Notes: a model not told the origin generated them from the sequence alone. A DNA stretch of 64,000 nucleotides from Triglochin maritima (GCA_963682175.1 OY821771.1:35670201-35734200); one strand, 5' to 3'; positions 1-11,614 are shown, counted from the first letter of the stretch. Made by a program: numbers and translations.

Positions 1-1873
1 TTTGGGTTTTGTGCTTATCATCGTGGTTACAAATGTTTTCATGTTGAATTTCGTCATTTATTTTTCTCCAGAAATGTGGTTTTCAATAAAATTGTTTTTC
101 TGTTTTATGGAGCCTTACAAAGGACACCCTCTGTGGTATTTGGCAATCACGCCACTATGGCTTCCCCTGCCATACCCAAACCCAACGTAACTGACATACC
201 CTCCTCATCACTTACAACCTACTACTTCCACATCCTCTTCTACCTCCTCATTATCTCTTCCAGAACTTAATACTACAACCAGCTCTAACTCTACCAACCC
301 ACTACCTCCACCACCAACACACCATATGACTACATGCTCACGTGACAACACCAGACTTCCCAAAAACTTTCCCAATTATCAAATCCATATCACCACCAAA
401 CACCCACCCCCACTTATCTCACCTTTTGAAATTGAACCTTCTTGTTATTCTAAAGCAACTAAGGATGGTAAGTGGCGTATGACTACGAGTGATGAATACA
501 ATGCTTTGATAACTAATGGTACCTAGACCTTAGTTCCTCGGTTACCTATTACGAATCTTGTTGGGTTCAAATGGGCTTTCCATATCAAAAGAAAGTTTGA
601 TGGTAGTGTTGAAAGCTATAAAGCCCAACTTGCTGCCAAACGGTTTCATCAGGAGGAAGGGCTTGACTACTTAGAAACTTTAGTCCAATAGTCAAACTTA
701 TTGTTAGAGCAGTGCATAATCTTGTTGTTTCTAAACAATGACCTATTTGTCAACTTGACGTTTGCAAATCCTTCCTTCATGATGTTCTCATATAAGAGGT
801 TTACATTTCTCAATCTCTAGTGTTCGTCGATCCCTCCTTTCCTAACCTTAAAACAAGCCCCACGTGCATTGTTTACACGCTTATCAGAGAAGCTTCTCTC
901 CTTAGGCTTTTTACCTACAAAATCCGATACTTCATTATTTGTTCTCCATCATGTTAGGGGTATTCTCCTGATGCTAATCTACGTTGATGACGTTTTACTA
1001 ATCGACAACTCACTCACCATAATCAATCACATGATTTCTGATCTTAGTAGAGCATTTTCCCTTAAAGATTTAGGTCCTTTGCTTTATTCCAAGGTATTGA
1101 AGTGCATAACACATATGATGGTTTATTTCTCTCTCAACATAAATATATAAATGATCCATTAGTTCAAACTAACATCCAAAATGCAAAACCCATTAGCACT
1201 CCTACGAGTACCTCCATGAAATTATCCAAATATATCGGCTCTCCAATGGATGATGCCTTTAGGTATCGTAGTATTGTTGGTGCTCTACAATACATCACTA
1301 TAACTCATCCTGATCTTACCCATATAGTTAATAAGGTCTATCAATACATGCAACAACCCTCACTTGATCATTGGAAGGTTGTAAAACGTGCATTTTATGG
1401 TACCTCAATCATTCCATTAATGATGATCTCTTTATTCGCAAAACTTATTGTGATACTTTACATGCTTTACATAATTTTTCAGATGCTGAGTGAGCTAGAT
1501 ATCAAGATGATCGTCGCTTCACAACTGGACTATGTGTCTTTATGGGATGCAACTTGTTGGCTTGGAAATAAAAGAAAGAAGCCACAATAGCAAAATACAG
1601 CACAAAGGCTGAATTCTGCGGAGTCTCTCATGCAATGACTGAGGTTTTATGGCTCCAACACTTTCTAACAGAACTTGAGCCTCACGTATAGATCTCGGTT
1701 CCGATCCTGTATTTCACGCACTTACAAAACATGTTACTGTTGATTTTCACTTTGTCTGAGAACGTGTTGTCTCCAAGGACCTTGAAGTTCGATATGTGTG
1801 CACCAAAGATCAACTACGCCTATCTTCAGTCCAAGCTGTGCGCTGAGAGCAAACCCATTCGCTTGAGGTGGGT
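1..1873 (+). pseudogene. Ty1/copia pol remnant (integrase end, reverse transcriptase, RNase H)
   Basis: Degenerate 3' part of a copia polyprotein that begins before the window. Bases 1-110 read like the copia integrase C-terminal stretch (GYKCFHVEFRHLFFSRNVVF). From 440 the reverse transcriptase N-terminus is readable (DGKWRMTTSDEYNAL, then GFKWAFHIKRKFDGSVESYKAQLAAKR). The palm motif YVDDVLL lies at about 978-1000. SPMDDAFRYRSIVGALQY at about 1240-1295 is the usual copia connection to RNase H, whose degenerate end runs to about 1860. Copia pol is normally one reading frame; here it is split by stops (for example near 524 and 690) and frame changes around 1100 and 1560, so no active enzyme is encoded. 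Family assignment is firm, clade not determined. Confidence 0.9.
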
Positions 1874-2119
1874 TGTTAGAGATTAGTGCCCATTAGGCCC
1901 ATCTCTGGAAGATTCTAGTGATTCCTTAATGTAAAGCTCACTAGCTATGTCATAGACCTTTGTATTATCAAATCACTGATGTACTTTAGTCCCACATCTT
2001 CAGATTGTACAAACTCATTATCCAATCCTCATATAAAAATGATCCCCTTTTCTCACTTTCATCACCAAGAGAGGAGACTTCATTCTGCATTTGATTTCTC
2101 CTCAATTGTAACATCAACA
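1874..2119 (+). repeat. 3' LTR of the copia remnant
   Basis: Directly after the end of pol lies a purine-rich tract (GCTTGAGGTGGGT, from 1861), the usual plus-strand primer site of copia elements, followed by TGTTAGAG at 1874. A TATA-like CATATAAAAATG sits near 2030. The segment ends AACATCAACA at 2119, giving the expected TG..CA ends and a short LTR of about 246 bp. The matching 5' LTR is outside the window, so the boundaries are inferred. Confidence 0.65.
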
Positions 2120-2295
2120 AATGTGTCATTTCGTAAAATATAATGACACTATGGAAGGTTGGTGCCGAAATTGGAGTTATGGGGTTGAAAATTTGTATAA
2201 CTTAAAAATACTTTTAGGCATTTTTTTTTGAAATAGATTTATTATGAAAATAATTAACACACTAAGACTTGCACAAAAACATTTAGCAAACTAGG

Positions 2296-2336
2296 TCTTC
2301 CAGAACTTAATACTACAACCAGCTTTGACTCTACCA
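2296..2336 (+). repeat. 41-bp segment shared with the copia remnant
   Basis: Bases 2296-2336, just before the surviving gag, match 256-296 in the copia polyprotein spacer with two or three mismatches, and the first 29 bases are identical. The match ends where the gag reading frame begins (ATG at 2336). It is not a known regulatory motif and marks a chimeric junction at the 5' break of G1. Confidence 0.75.
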
Positions 2337-2697
2337 TGGCAGCACCAGCTACCTTTGAGGGCAAAAGTGACCCAGAGGCAGTTGAAGACTGGGTCTTCAA
2401 GATCCAGAAGATTTTTCGGGCTATCAGATGTTTGCCAGAGAGGAAGGTGGACCTGGCCACCTATGTTTTGGACGATGAGGCGGTCAACTAATGGAGGACC
2501 ACATCTGCAATGGTGTTTGCCGACCAAGAGGATGTTAGCTGGGAGGAATTCCTGGGGGAGTTCAACCAGCGTTACTTCTCTCAGCATGTCTGAGATAAGA
2601 AGAATGAGGACTTCCTGACCCTTAAGCAGAGGGAGATGACTCTAGCAGGCTATCAGCAAGTTCAACACCTTGGAGCATCATTGCCTAAAGATTTTGT
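2328..2697 (+). pseudogene. gypsy gag fragment (N-terminal capsid part)
   Basis: Translation gives ATFEGKSDPEAVEDWVFKIQ, then a VDLATYVLDDEA stretch and WEEFLGEFNQRYF, the conserved plant retrotransposon gag domain. It aligns with the G2 gag from about residue 45, so the start is lost. Stops occur after DDEAVN (TAA near 2489) and after FSQHV (TGA near 2591). The frame is cut at 2697 by the inserted family B LTR and resumes at 4824 with GPRARKFVRRLRKQL. Gag forms the capsid of the virus-like particle; this copy cannot. Confidence 0.85.
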
Positions 2698-4818
2698 TGT
2701 AGGATTTCATGTTTAATTATGCATGTATATTTTTCGAATTTTTATGCATAATAAGGATCAATTACAATTTTCTACGATTTATTTCATGCATGCATCATTT
2801 TGTTTCAATAACTAGTTTCATTAAAACAAACATGGGCTTCGAAATTCATACCTAGAAGTTCTCTAAAACTTCTTGATGATCCGGAGATGCTGAAGAAGAC
2901 GATCGTCGCTTCCCGTTGCGCCGGATGCCTCCGAGTGTTCACCGAAACCCTAAACAAGGTTGGAGAGAAAGGAGCTAGCCAATCAATCTCCAAACTAGCT
3001 TAGAATCTAGCTACAAACCCCTTCCTTAATCTTTGAGATTTCTCCTTCCAAAGACTTAGAAAAACTAAGAGAATTTTCGTGCCTTTTTGTGGTGAATTAG
3101 GGGAGAAAACAATTAGAAAAACTTCTAACATAATTAAGGAGAATAAGGACCTATTTATAGGCTCCAATCTTACTCTCAATCATGGTTATTCTTAAGCCAC
3201 GAATTCTTGACATTTTCGCTCACAAACTAATTCCATAATGCATTATATGCACCCACAAAACGTTTGACCAAGTTTGGAGCCAATCCAACCATTGATCAAA
3301 TTAATCTCTTAATTATCAAAGGCAGAAAATCGATCGGGACTCGGTCTACCGAAACATACTCGGTTAACCGAATATGTCACGTTCGGATTTCCGTGCACTT
3401 GACGGATGACCGATTCTTAAGGAGAAAAATTCTTCTTTAACCGTTCGGACGAATTCACGTCTTTGACCGAGTGCCATTCGGTTAACCGAAAATATCGGAA
3501 CTGGACATTGTTCGGTCGACTGTTTCTGGTTCGGTATACCGACCCAGAGTTCCAGGCACTTTGGTCAACTTCGGTCAATCAACTTGACCATCCGTTCCAC
3601 GTTCGGTTGACCGATCCACAGATCCTTTGGTCGACCGAACCTTAACGGATTACCGAACTTCTACCCGATTTTGCCTTTTCAAATTTTGGATTTATTTCCA
3701 ACAAAATTTGAACTTTAGGGGTTTCAGCAAATTCACAACTTATGCAATATATTATCCTATGCAATAATAAGTTATTGCACCCCATAATATATGCATCTCA
3801 TATGAATTTATCATGATTCTAATTATGTTATATATAACATAATTGATTTTACTTGTTCACCACATGTGTCATATTTTCTATAAGAAACCCGACACATCTT
3901 ATGAATCAAAATCAAGCTTCTTGTTTCCCGGTTTTTGCGGTGTGACCTATTGGAGGATCTAGACTAAGTTGGCAGTGATATTAAGAGCTTAATATCACTA
4001 GCTATAAGCGGTATCTAGCTACACATTATAGCTCCCAATTAGTTAGATGTCTTAATTCCACTCGAACCAAAACCCGATCTATTTAGTGATGGAGTGCACC
4101 ACTTGTGTCCATCCCTTGCCTCATGATATTAAGAATACACACAAAGTAGTATTGTGTCATCTTTGTATTAGTATTCATTTCTTGATCTCTTTAAGCTAGT
4201 TATAAATATGTGACTTAACTCAAATCACATTGTGCACATTATAACTTTGCTTTATCAAGGGGCCCACTAATATCATCACTCAATTAAGAGGGGCAATGAT
4301 AGTCTTTTGACTAACTATCTTCTCCAACAAAAGTTGTACTTAACCAACCAATGCCTTTACACTACACTTATTGATAGCTCAAGACACTAATCTAATTAAG
4401 CATTCCTTAAACGATTGGATATAAGTCTCATATCAAAGGACCGAAGACACATCAAAATATTAATGACACAGAAACACATTTCTATAATATTTTACTTATT
4501 AGGTCTATTCAGTATACAAAAGTAATATTTTCCTCTTTTGCATACCCGTGTTGTCACTCACTTGTAGAGCTACAATGATCTATGACCAACACGACAATCT
4601 TAACTCGGTAATTAATGTCCCATGTTAATTACCATGATTGTGAATATCTTTTGTTTTATGTAAACCAATATCTTTTAAAGCTCTACGGTTAAGGACCAAG
4701 AGCCTCTTCCTTAACACTTCTAAAAGACGAATAACATAAACAAGGAACAAAATGAATTCTCATTCAATTCATAATAATTGACATTTAAAAGTAAAACTTT
4801 TAGAACACATTCCCTTCA
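2698..4818 (-). mobile_element. Solo LTR, copia family B, inverted, in G1 gag
   Basis: The 2121-bp segment starts TGTAGGATTTCATG and ends ACACATTCCCTTCA. It is flanked by the perfect 5-bp duplication TTTGT (2693-2697 and 4819-4823), which rejoins the gag frame exactly. It matches 29598-31483 and 60193-62240 over most of its length. Orientation is minus, because the 29598 copy abuts a minus-strand copia RNase H and polypurine tract. The reverse complement of CTATTTATAG at 3152-3161 is the probable LTR TATA box. No internal region remains, so it is a recombined solo LTR. Confidence 0.92.
3343..3640. repeat. Palindrome array CGGTNNACCG in the family B LTR
   Basis: At least six imperfect palindromes of the form CGGT-NN-ACCG occur here. 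Cores are GTCTAC (3344), GTTAAC (3363 and 3481), GTCGAC (about 3515 and 3630), GTATAC (3534) and GTTGAC (3606). The inner two bases vary but mostly keep the palindrome. Some pairs are 19 bp apart (3343/3362, 3514/3533) and one is 24 bp (3605/3629). On the LTR's own strand the array lies upstream of the TATA box. Same class as the arrays at 15686, 19325, 34875, 41380 and 60844. Confidence 0.85.
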
Positions 4819-4823
4819 TTTGT

Positions 4824-5443
4824 GACCTAGGGCCGAGGGCGAGGAAGTTTGTGCGGCGCCTACGGAAGCAACTCTGATCTTGCATAATCCCTAGCATGTC
4901 GCAAACCCAGGTGGATGCAGTGAAGTTTGAAACCACCATCGACCAGGACTACCAGGAGAACTACTGGGAGGTCAAGAAGCAACAAATGATAGTTGGTGGA
5001 TGTCCAATGGGTCGATTCACAGGGAATCTGAGCAAAAGGCCCCGAATTGAAGAAAATGGTGCATAACAGCCTAAGCAGTGCAAGAGGTGTGGCAAGGTTC
5101 ACCGAGCGGGAGTGCTGGTTCCATCTAGGTGTTTGTCATGGTTGTGGCCAGCAGGGTCACTTTATTCAAGATTGCCCGAGCAGGCCAGGCGAGTCCAGTG
5201 GTTGACCAGGACCCCTAGTGGTAGGTAGAGGCGGAGGTCGTCGACCCATCGTACCACCACAGGAGGGACAGAGAGCCAAACAAGTCTTTACCATCCAGGT
5301 AGATGAGGTGAGGGACGTCAACACCGTGGTGGAAGGTACACTTTGTATTGTTGGGTTAGTAGTTAGAGTGCTTTTTGATTGTGGGGCCACACACCGGTTC
5401 ATCTCGGTGAGATTTGCAAGCGTGTTAGGCTGTAACCCTGCGA
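4824..5443 (+). pseudogene. gypsy gag C-terminus (zinc knuckle) and protease start
   Basis: The frame continues from 2697 after removal of the LTR. CHGCGQQGHFIQDC near 5138-5180 is a C-x2-C-x4-H-x4-C nucleocapsid zinc knuckle. VLFDCGATHRFIS near 5368-5405 is the aspartic protease active-site region; the family norm is D-S/C-G, so the aspartate is present. Several stops (for example TAA at 5064) and frame changes break it. It ends at CNPAM where the next LTR begins. About 75 bp of the G2-equivalent sequence is missing at that junction. Confidence 0.82.
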
Positions 5444-6965
5444 TGTTGACACATTTCTACTTTGTATAATATTCTCAATATTATTATTAAAAATTATCAA
5501 TGAGTATAATGATAAATGTATTAGTTGGTTATACATGACTTGTCCCGGAAAAGATGATATGTCAAAAAATTATTATTGCCCTCTTGACTTGAGTTATGAT
5601 ATAAGATATTGATGGGTTATTAATAAAGTAAAATTATAATGTGCACAATGTAACTTGTGTATAGTTACATATTTATAATTAGCTTGAGAGATCAAAAAAT
5701 GAATATATAATACAAAGATGACACATTTCTACTTTGTATAATATTCTCAAAATCATGAGGCAAGGGATGAACACAAGTGATATTTTACATATCACTAAGT
5801 GGATCGTGTTTAGTTCGAGTGAGCAAAACATCTTTGTTATTTAGGTAACTATAATGTGTAGCTAGATACTTCTTATAGTTTATGATATAATGTGTTTTAT
5901 CTCATTGCCAGCATAACTTAGATCCTCCTATAGTCACAACATAAAACTGGAAAACAAGAAATATGATTTTATATTTTATATGATGTATTAAGTTTGATGT
6001 GTGTGAAAAAAATATACATGTGGTAAAATAATAAAATCAATGTCGAAAAAACGACATGGTTAGAATAATAAATAAATTCGTATGAGATGTATATATATTA
6101 TGGGGTATAATGTTTTGACATTATATATGATAATATATTACATGATATAATGTGATCTACAACATTAAAACATATGAATTTTCTAAAACCCCAAAGTCCA
6201 AATTTTGTTGGATATTAACCCGAAATTGGGTAGAGTCAAAAACAGAGAAAATGGTTCGACCATTTGCCCACGTTTTTGTATATATTAATAAGAGAATGTT
6301 TACTGATTAATGGCTGGATTTAATCCACCTTGGTCAAATATAGTTATGGGATGATGATGTGGCAAAATAAACAAGAGATCATGTGCAAAATAGTTTGCAC
6401 ACGATATGATTTAGTGGAAAGATAAACAAGAGATCATGTGCAAAGTGGTTTGCACATAATGTGGTTTAGTGGAGAGATTAACAGGGGATCATGTGTAAGT
6501 GGTTTGCACATGATGTGGGTTAGAAGAAACCCTATAAATAATTTTCTCTTCCCTTCTTTGTTTACATGAATCCAAAATTCTTCTCTCTCCAATTTTCTCC
6601 ATCATTCTATCCAAAATTCTATTAGTTTTAAATTTGTGTTAGAGATTAATTTCTTTGGAGCATAGAAGGGGTTATTAGCTAGATTGTAACCTTGTATTAG
6701 AGACTGATTGACTAGCTTCGATCTCTCTAATCTTGTTTATAGCTTTGTGAACACTTGGAGGTAACTTCGAGTCGACCCAACATGCAACTCGACTTTCGAT
6801 TGGTAAGAGGGATTTAATAATCCCCTATGCATGATCCAATATATGTATTTCAATATTAAATAGTTAATTACATATATTGAAATACAATTAGGAATTTTGT
6901 ACATAAATTTGTTGATAAATATGAAAATCAACCCTAAAATGCTTGTTAGGACACGAAATCCTATC
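5444..6965 (+). mobile_element. Solo LTR, copia family B variant, in G1 protease
   Basis: The reverse complement matches the family B LTRs in long stretches, for example GCAAGGGATGAACACAAG and GTGTAGCTAGATACTTC, so this copy lies in the opposite orientation. TATA is CCTATAAATA at 6531-6540. The right end CACGAAATCCTA near 6963 corresponds to the family end. The left end is rearranged: the segment ACACATTTCTACTTTGTATA occurs at 5449 and again near 5720. No clean target duplication is visible. Only one GGTTCGACC remains where other copies have the palindrome array. Confidence 0.82.
6368..6530. repeat. Three tandem 57-bp units, each with a TGTGCAAA/TTTGCACA dyad
   Basis: Three consecutive units begin near AACAAGAGATCATGTG (about 6370, 6424 and 6480). 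Each holds an inverted repeat, TGTGCAAA or a close variant, four bases, then TTTGCACA. Dyad centres are near 6391, 6448 and 6505, about 57 bp apart. The block ends about 25 bp upstream of the LTR TATA box, where U3 regulatory repeats are expected. Confidence 0.8.
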
Positions 6966-8937
6966 GTTTCCTCTCTAGCACCATGATTGTTTTGGGAAAC
7001 CAGGAGTTTCCGACCGACTTGGTCTTGCTATAGATGGGGGACTTCGATGTTATATTGGGGATGGACTGACTATCACAGTACGACGTACGAGTCTTATGAC
7101 GGGAAAAGAAGATTATGATCCCGAGAAAAGGCCTGCATGATGTGCTGATTAGGGGGACGAAAGGCAGAGGTGGTCAAATCATTGTGTCTGTGGTGAAGGC
7201 GCAGAAGTTGATCCACCATGGTTGCAGGCCTTTCATGGCTACTCTAGTGGTACCAGACCCCGAGATGAGTAGGTTGGAGGACATAGAGATATTATAGGAT
7301 TTTCCAGAGGTATTTTCAGATAATGTCACCGGTCTACCACCACAGAGAGAGTTAGAGTTCGATATCGAGTTGATCGTTGGAACCACTCCATGGTCAAATG
7401 CTCCATATAAGATGACACCTGCAGAGTTAGTAGAGCTGAAGAAGTAGTTGTAGGATTTGATGGATACATGGTTTATCCGACCTAGTGTCTCACCTTGGGG
7501 AGCGTTAGTGTTGTTCGTGAAAAAGAAGGATGGTTCGTTGCGGATGTGCATCGACTACAAGATGTTGAATAAGGTTACCGTTAGGAATAAGTATCCTTTA
7601 CCCAGGATCAAGGACCTCTTTGACCAGTTGCAGTTAGCAAAGGTGTTCTCGAAGATTGGTCTGCGCTCCGACTATCATCAGTTGAGGATCAGGGTGGTAG
7701 ACATCTAGAAGATAGCTTTCAGAACGAGGTACAACCACTTCGAGTTCTTGGTGATGCCTTTTGGATTGACGAACATGACTACATCATTCATGGATATGAT
7801 GAACAGGACGTTCAGACAATACCTCGACATATTCATCATTGTCTTCGTAGATGGCATCTTGGTTTACTCTCCGGATAGAGAGCAGCACATGGAGCATTTG
7901 AGGATTGTGCTGGGCATTTTGAGATATCAGCAGTTGTATGTCAAGTACTCGAAGTGCGAGATTAGGCAAGACAATGTTTCTTTTCTAGGGTACGTTGTGT
8001 CTGGCACTGGGATATTTGTCAACCCGGTGAAGGTGGAGGCAGTAACGCAGTGGATAGCCCCGACGAGCATGACTAAGATCAAGAGCTTTGTGGGACTGAT
8101 AGGCTATTGCCGTTGGTTCATCAAAGATTTCTCTAGACTTGCTTCGCCATTGACGACGCTAACACAGAAGAGTGTCAAGTTTGTTTGGTCCCAGAAGTGT
8201 GAGGATAATTTTCAGGATCTGAAGAGTCGGCTAACTACTGCTCCAGTTCTGACTCTTCCTAGTGGCAGCGGAGGATTTTTGATTTACAACAACACTTCAT
8301 GCATTGGGTTGGGGTGTGTCCTCATGTAGCACAGGAAATTGGTAGCGTACGTTTTGAGACATCTGAAGGTACACTTGAGACATTGGCTGAGTGGAAGTCG
8401 TTCACCGATGGGTCAGAGGGAGCAGTGGTTGCAGGGTTGAGGGTGGAGCCTCAGACAATCTCGAGTATTGTGCAGACTCAAACTGCTGATGATGAGCTTG
8501 ATATTTTGTTGCAATTAGCTGCTAGAGATGGATCTGATTTCAGTATCGGAGTTGATGGAGGTTTGAGATTTAGAGACTGTATCTGGGTGCCGAAGGAAGG
8601 AAATATGAGGAAGGAAATCATGGACGACGCACACCGAGCAAGATATTCTATCCACCCAGGGAGCACGGAGATGTATAAGGACCTGCAGTAGAATTTATAG
8701 TGGAAGGAGTTGAAGCGAGACATTGCAGATTTTGTGACCAATTGCTTAGTCTGCCAGCAGGTGAAGATTGAACACCAGAGGTCAACAATGCCAATGCAGA
8801 GGATTGAGCAACCAGAGTGGAAATGAGAGCATGTGATGATGGATTTCGTCACTAAGCTTCCGAAGACGAGGAAGTTTCACGTCACGATTTGGGTCATAGT
8901 CGATCGACTGACCAAGTTGGTACACTTCTTAGCTATC
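6966..8937 (+). pseudogene. gypsy pol of G1: protease end, reverse transcriptase, deleted RNase H, integrase start
   Basis: Protease end MGDFDVILGMD lies at 7035-7068. Reverse transcriptase runs from about 7320 ([20 protein letters not shown], then [20 protein letters not shown]) to about 8330. The catalytic box reads FVDGILVYS where FVDD is expected, so one metal-binding aspartate is lost. Compared with G2, about 110 residues holding the RNase H core are deleted near 8380: KVH joins directly to ETLAEW. The integrase zinc region follows (HRARYSIHPGSTEMYKDLQ and CLVCQQVKIEHQR), then stops at 8690 and 8699. The frame is interrupted at 8937 by a solo LTR. Stops at 7447, 7456, 7708 and 8327 are TAG. 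Confidence 0.9.
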
Positions 8938-10480
8938 TGATTGGCATCAATTCATGCATATCTTTGTGTCTTATATCCATCATCTTTCACCCCAAACAAT
9001 GCTATGTAACGAGTTTTATGTTTAGTTTTCAGGAATAAGTTGGTTTGAGAAGGAGAGACTATAAATGGACCTAATAGAAAGAAAAAAGACTGAGTTGAGA
9101 GACTCGAGGACTAAGATGCAAGGGAGAATGACCTGAACGTAAGTCTGGAGGACCTAAGAGCAAAATAGAAAACTCCACACCATCATGGAGAGTATTTTGG
9201 CAATTCGATTGGGGTCGGAGCTCCAACAAGCGAAGTAGATGCATCCAAGACCAACAAATATATCAGGGAAAGTCCAAAACAAAATTCAACTCGATCCAGA
9301 TCCTATAGACCGCCAATTGGTGGTCCGGATCTTTCCGGATCCGCTGAGCTTTCTGGAGCGTATGTATTAGTGTTTGTTTAGGCTATTTTTGGTATTTGTT
9401 TAGTCCCACATCGGGGGATTGTCCTAGATTACCTTTTTCTATGGTTATAAATAAAACTCTCCCTCCTCTCATGTACCCCATCTCTCTCTTTGGTGGTCAT
9501 CTTCCCTACTAAGAGTGAAGCCTTGAAGCAAAATGCTTGTCGAGGAAGGGCTACTTGTAATTGAGTGAGTTAATAATAGATGTTTTCCTTTAATTGTGTT
9601 GTTTCTCTCTTAGTTTAATTTCCTTTCATATGCATGCTTGCTTGTTTTGTTTTATGTCATTTTAGTCTTTAATAATTCTTGCTTGCTTAGTTTAATTTCA
9701 TTTCAGTAGAATGTTTCTTGTTAATGTAGGTTGTAGTGTAATGATTAGTGAGTAGTTCCATCCCCGTTTGGGGGGTGGAGAAATATGTGATATAATCATG
9801 TAGTGTATTAAGTGTGTGTTATCTTAATCCCTTGAGCCTTATATGATTTCCATAACCATCTAATGGGTTTCACTCTTGTCTTTGATATGCTAATGCTCTT
9901 AAATGAAGCTTAACTTATGCTTAGATTAGTGGACTTATTCTATGGGGAATGATAAGGTTAGGATATGGATGGAATCGATGAAAGAAACATGATTTGTAGT
10001 TGCATGTACTCTTGTTGCTTTTACCTTGGTTAATGCCTTGTATGTTTTAATGATAATATGGTATCTTATTTCATGTGGAGGCATAGTAGGGTTTAGTCTT
10101 TATACATGAGTTCATTTAGCTTCATTCCATTTATTGTCTTGTATGCTTTAATGATATAGTGTTATCTTAATTCATGTGGAGGCAAAGTTGGATGTAGTTT
10201 TATGATTTCATGCACTACATGTTGTGAGGAGCTTAATTGAACACACACACACATCTTTATATTCACATTATTTCTCTACCCCTATGGGGTTTAGTTTTAT
10301 TTCTTATCTTTCATTTCTTTTTGCATTCTAGTGTAGTTTAGTGTAATCAATCTTTCCCTCCTTTCTTTACCACTCGTCTTCGCACAAACCAAAAGTCGAC
10401 ACACCTCCCCGTGGACGACCCGTATTTGTCACCGCTTCAACGCGACCGTGCACTTGCGGTTTAAATAAAACAATCAATCA
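8938..10480 (+). mobile_element. Solo LTR, family C, in G1 integrase
   Basis: 1543 bp, starting TGATTGGCATC and ending ACAATCAATCA. Flanked by the perfect 5-bp duplication CTATC (8933-8937 and 10481-10485), which restores the integrase frame. Clearly homologous to the paired LTRs at 25746-27279 and 33230-34766 but more diverged. TATA is GTTATAAATAAA near 9444. It holds the palindrome ACCGCCAATTGGTGGT near 9310 and a short CA microsatellite near 10242. No coding content. Confidence 0.93.
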
Positions 10481-10485
10481 CTATC

Positions 10486-11426
10486 AGAACCACTTTGCCT
10501 CTGGAGGGTCTAGCTAAGTTGTACATTGAGGAGATTGTCAGGTTACAGGGAGTGCCAGTGAGCATCATTTCAGATAGAGACCCCAGGTTCACATCCAGAT
10601 TTTTGGGGAGTTTGCAGAATACTTTGGGGATACTATTGAAGTTCAGTACAACTTCATCCGCAGACCGACGGTCGGTCTGAGAGGACAATCCAGACATTAG
10701 AGGATATGCTGAGAGTTTGTACTCTAGAATGGGTACGACACTGGGATGACCATTTGCCGCTGATCGAGTTTGCCTACAACAACAACTACCATGAGAGTAT
10801 TGGGATGACATCATATGAGGCTTTGTACGGGAGACCTTGCATATCACTAGTATGTTGGAGTGACATAGGCGATAGGTAGTTAGTTAGGCCGGAGATTGTG
10901 CAGATGTATGCAAAGAAGATCGATGTGATCAGGCAGCGGTTAGCAACCTCGCAGAGCAGGCAGAAGAGTTACGTAGATAGGCCTAGGCGAGAGCTGAGAT
11001 TTGAGGTTGGCGATCATGTGTTTTTGAAGACCTCCCCAGCTCGAGGAGTGATGAGGTTTGGGAAGAATGAGAAGCTCAGACTGAGGTATGTCTGACGTTT
11101 GGGAAGAATGGGAAGCTCAGTTTTCAGATCTTAACAACGTCTTCCATGTATCGATGCTGAGGAAGTACGTAGCAGATCCATCTCATGTGATTGAGCTAGG
11201 GGTTCCAGAGATCCAACATGATTTATCTCTTGAGGAGAGACTAGTAGAGATTGTGAACCGCATGGAGCATCAGCTCAGGAGAAGAACCATCCCGATGGTG
11301 AAGGTGAGATGGCAGCATCACAATATTCGTGAGGCCACCTGGGAGATCGAGGAAGAAGTCCGAAAGAATTATCCGGAGCTGTTTGGTAAGTTACTAGTTT
11401 TAAATTTGAGGTTGAAATTTCTTTAA
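10486..11426 (+). pseudogene. gypsy pol of G1: integrase core and chromodomain-like C-terminus
   Basis: [20 protein letters not shown] and [17 protein letters not shown] (to about 10610) carry the second integrase aspartate. AYNNNYHESIGMTSYEALYG and GRPCISLVCWSDIGDR follow, with a frame change near 10670. From 11088 the C-terminal domain reads FHVSMLRKYVADPSHVIE and RRRTIPMVKVRWQHHNIREA, then TWEIEEEVRKNYPELF. This is the chromodomain-like tail of plant chromoviruses of Tekay type, which directs integration into heterochromatin. The stop is TAA near 11424, and the LTR follows after a purine-rich tract. Confidence 0.88.
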
Positions 11427-11437
11427 GGATGGTGGAT

Positions 11438-11583
11438 TGTTAGATCCTAATCCTTGATTAGAGGCTAATCTTGTTTTGGTGTGTTTTAGGTTCATGTGAT
11501 GGTAGAGGTTTGAGGTGGACGGTTGAGATTGGATGAGGTGGAGGTGAGGGGTTATAAGAGCAAACCTTCCTTTTCTTCTCTTC

Positions 11584-11614
<31 letters not shown>

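Noticed and set aside
2805..3660. Small genes inside the family B LTR
   Set aside because: Sister LTRs at 29598 and 60193 do not keep the frames, so they are chance.
7174..7551. 125-codon minus-strand frame
   Set aside because: Antisense shadow of the gypsy protease/RT region on the plus strand.
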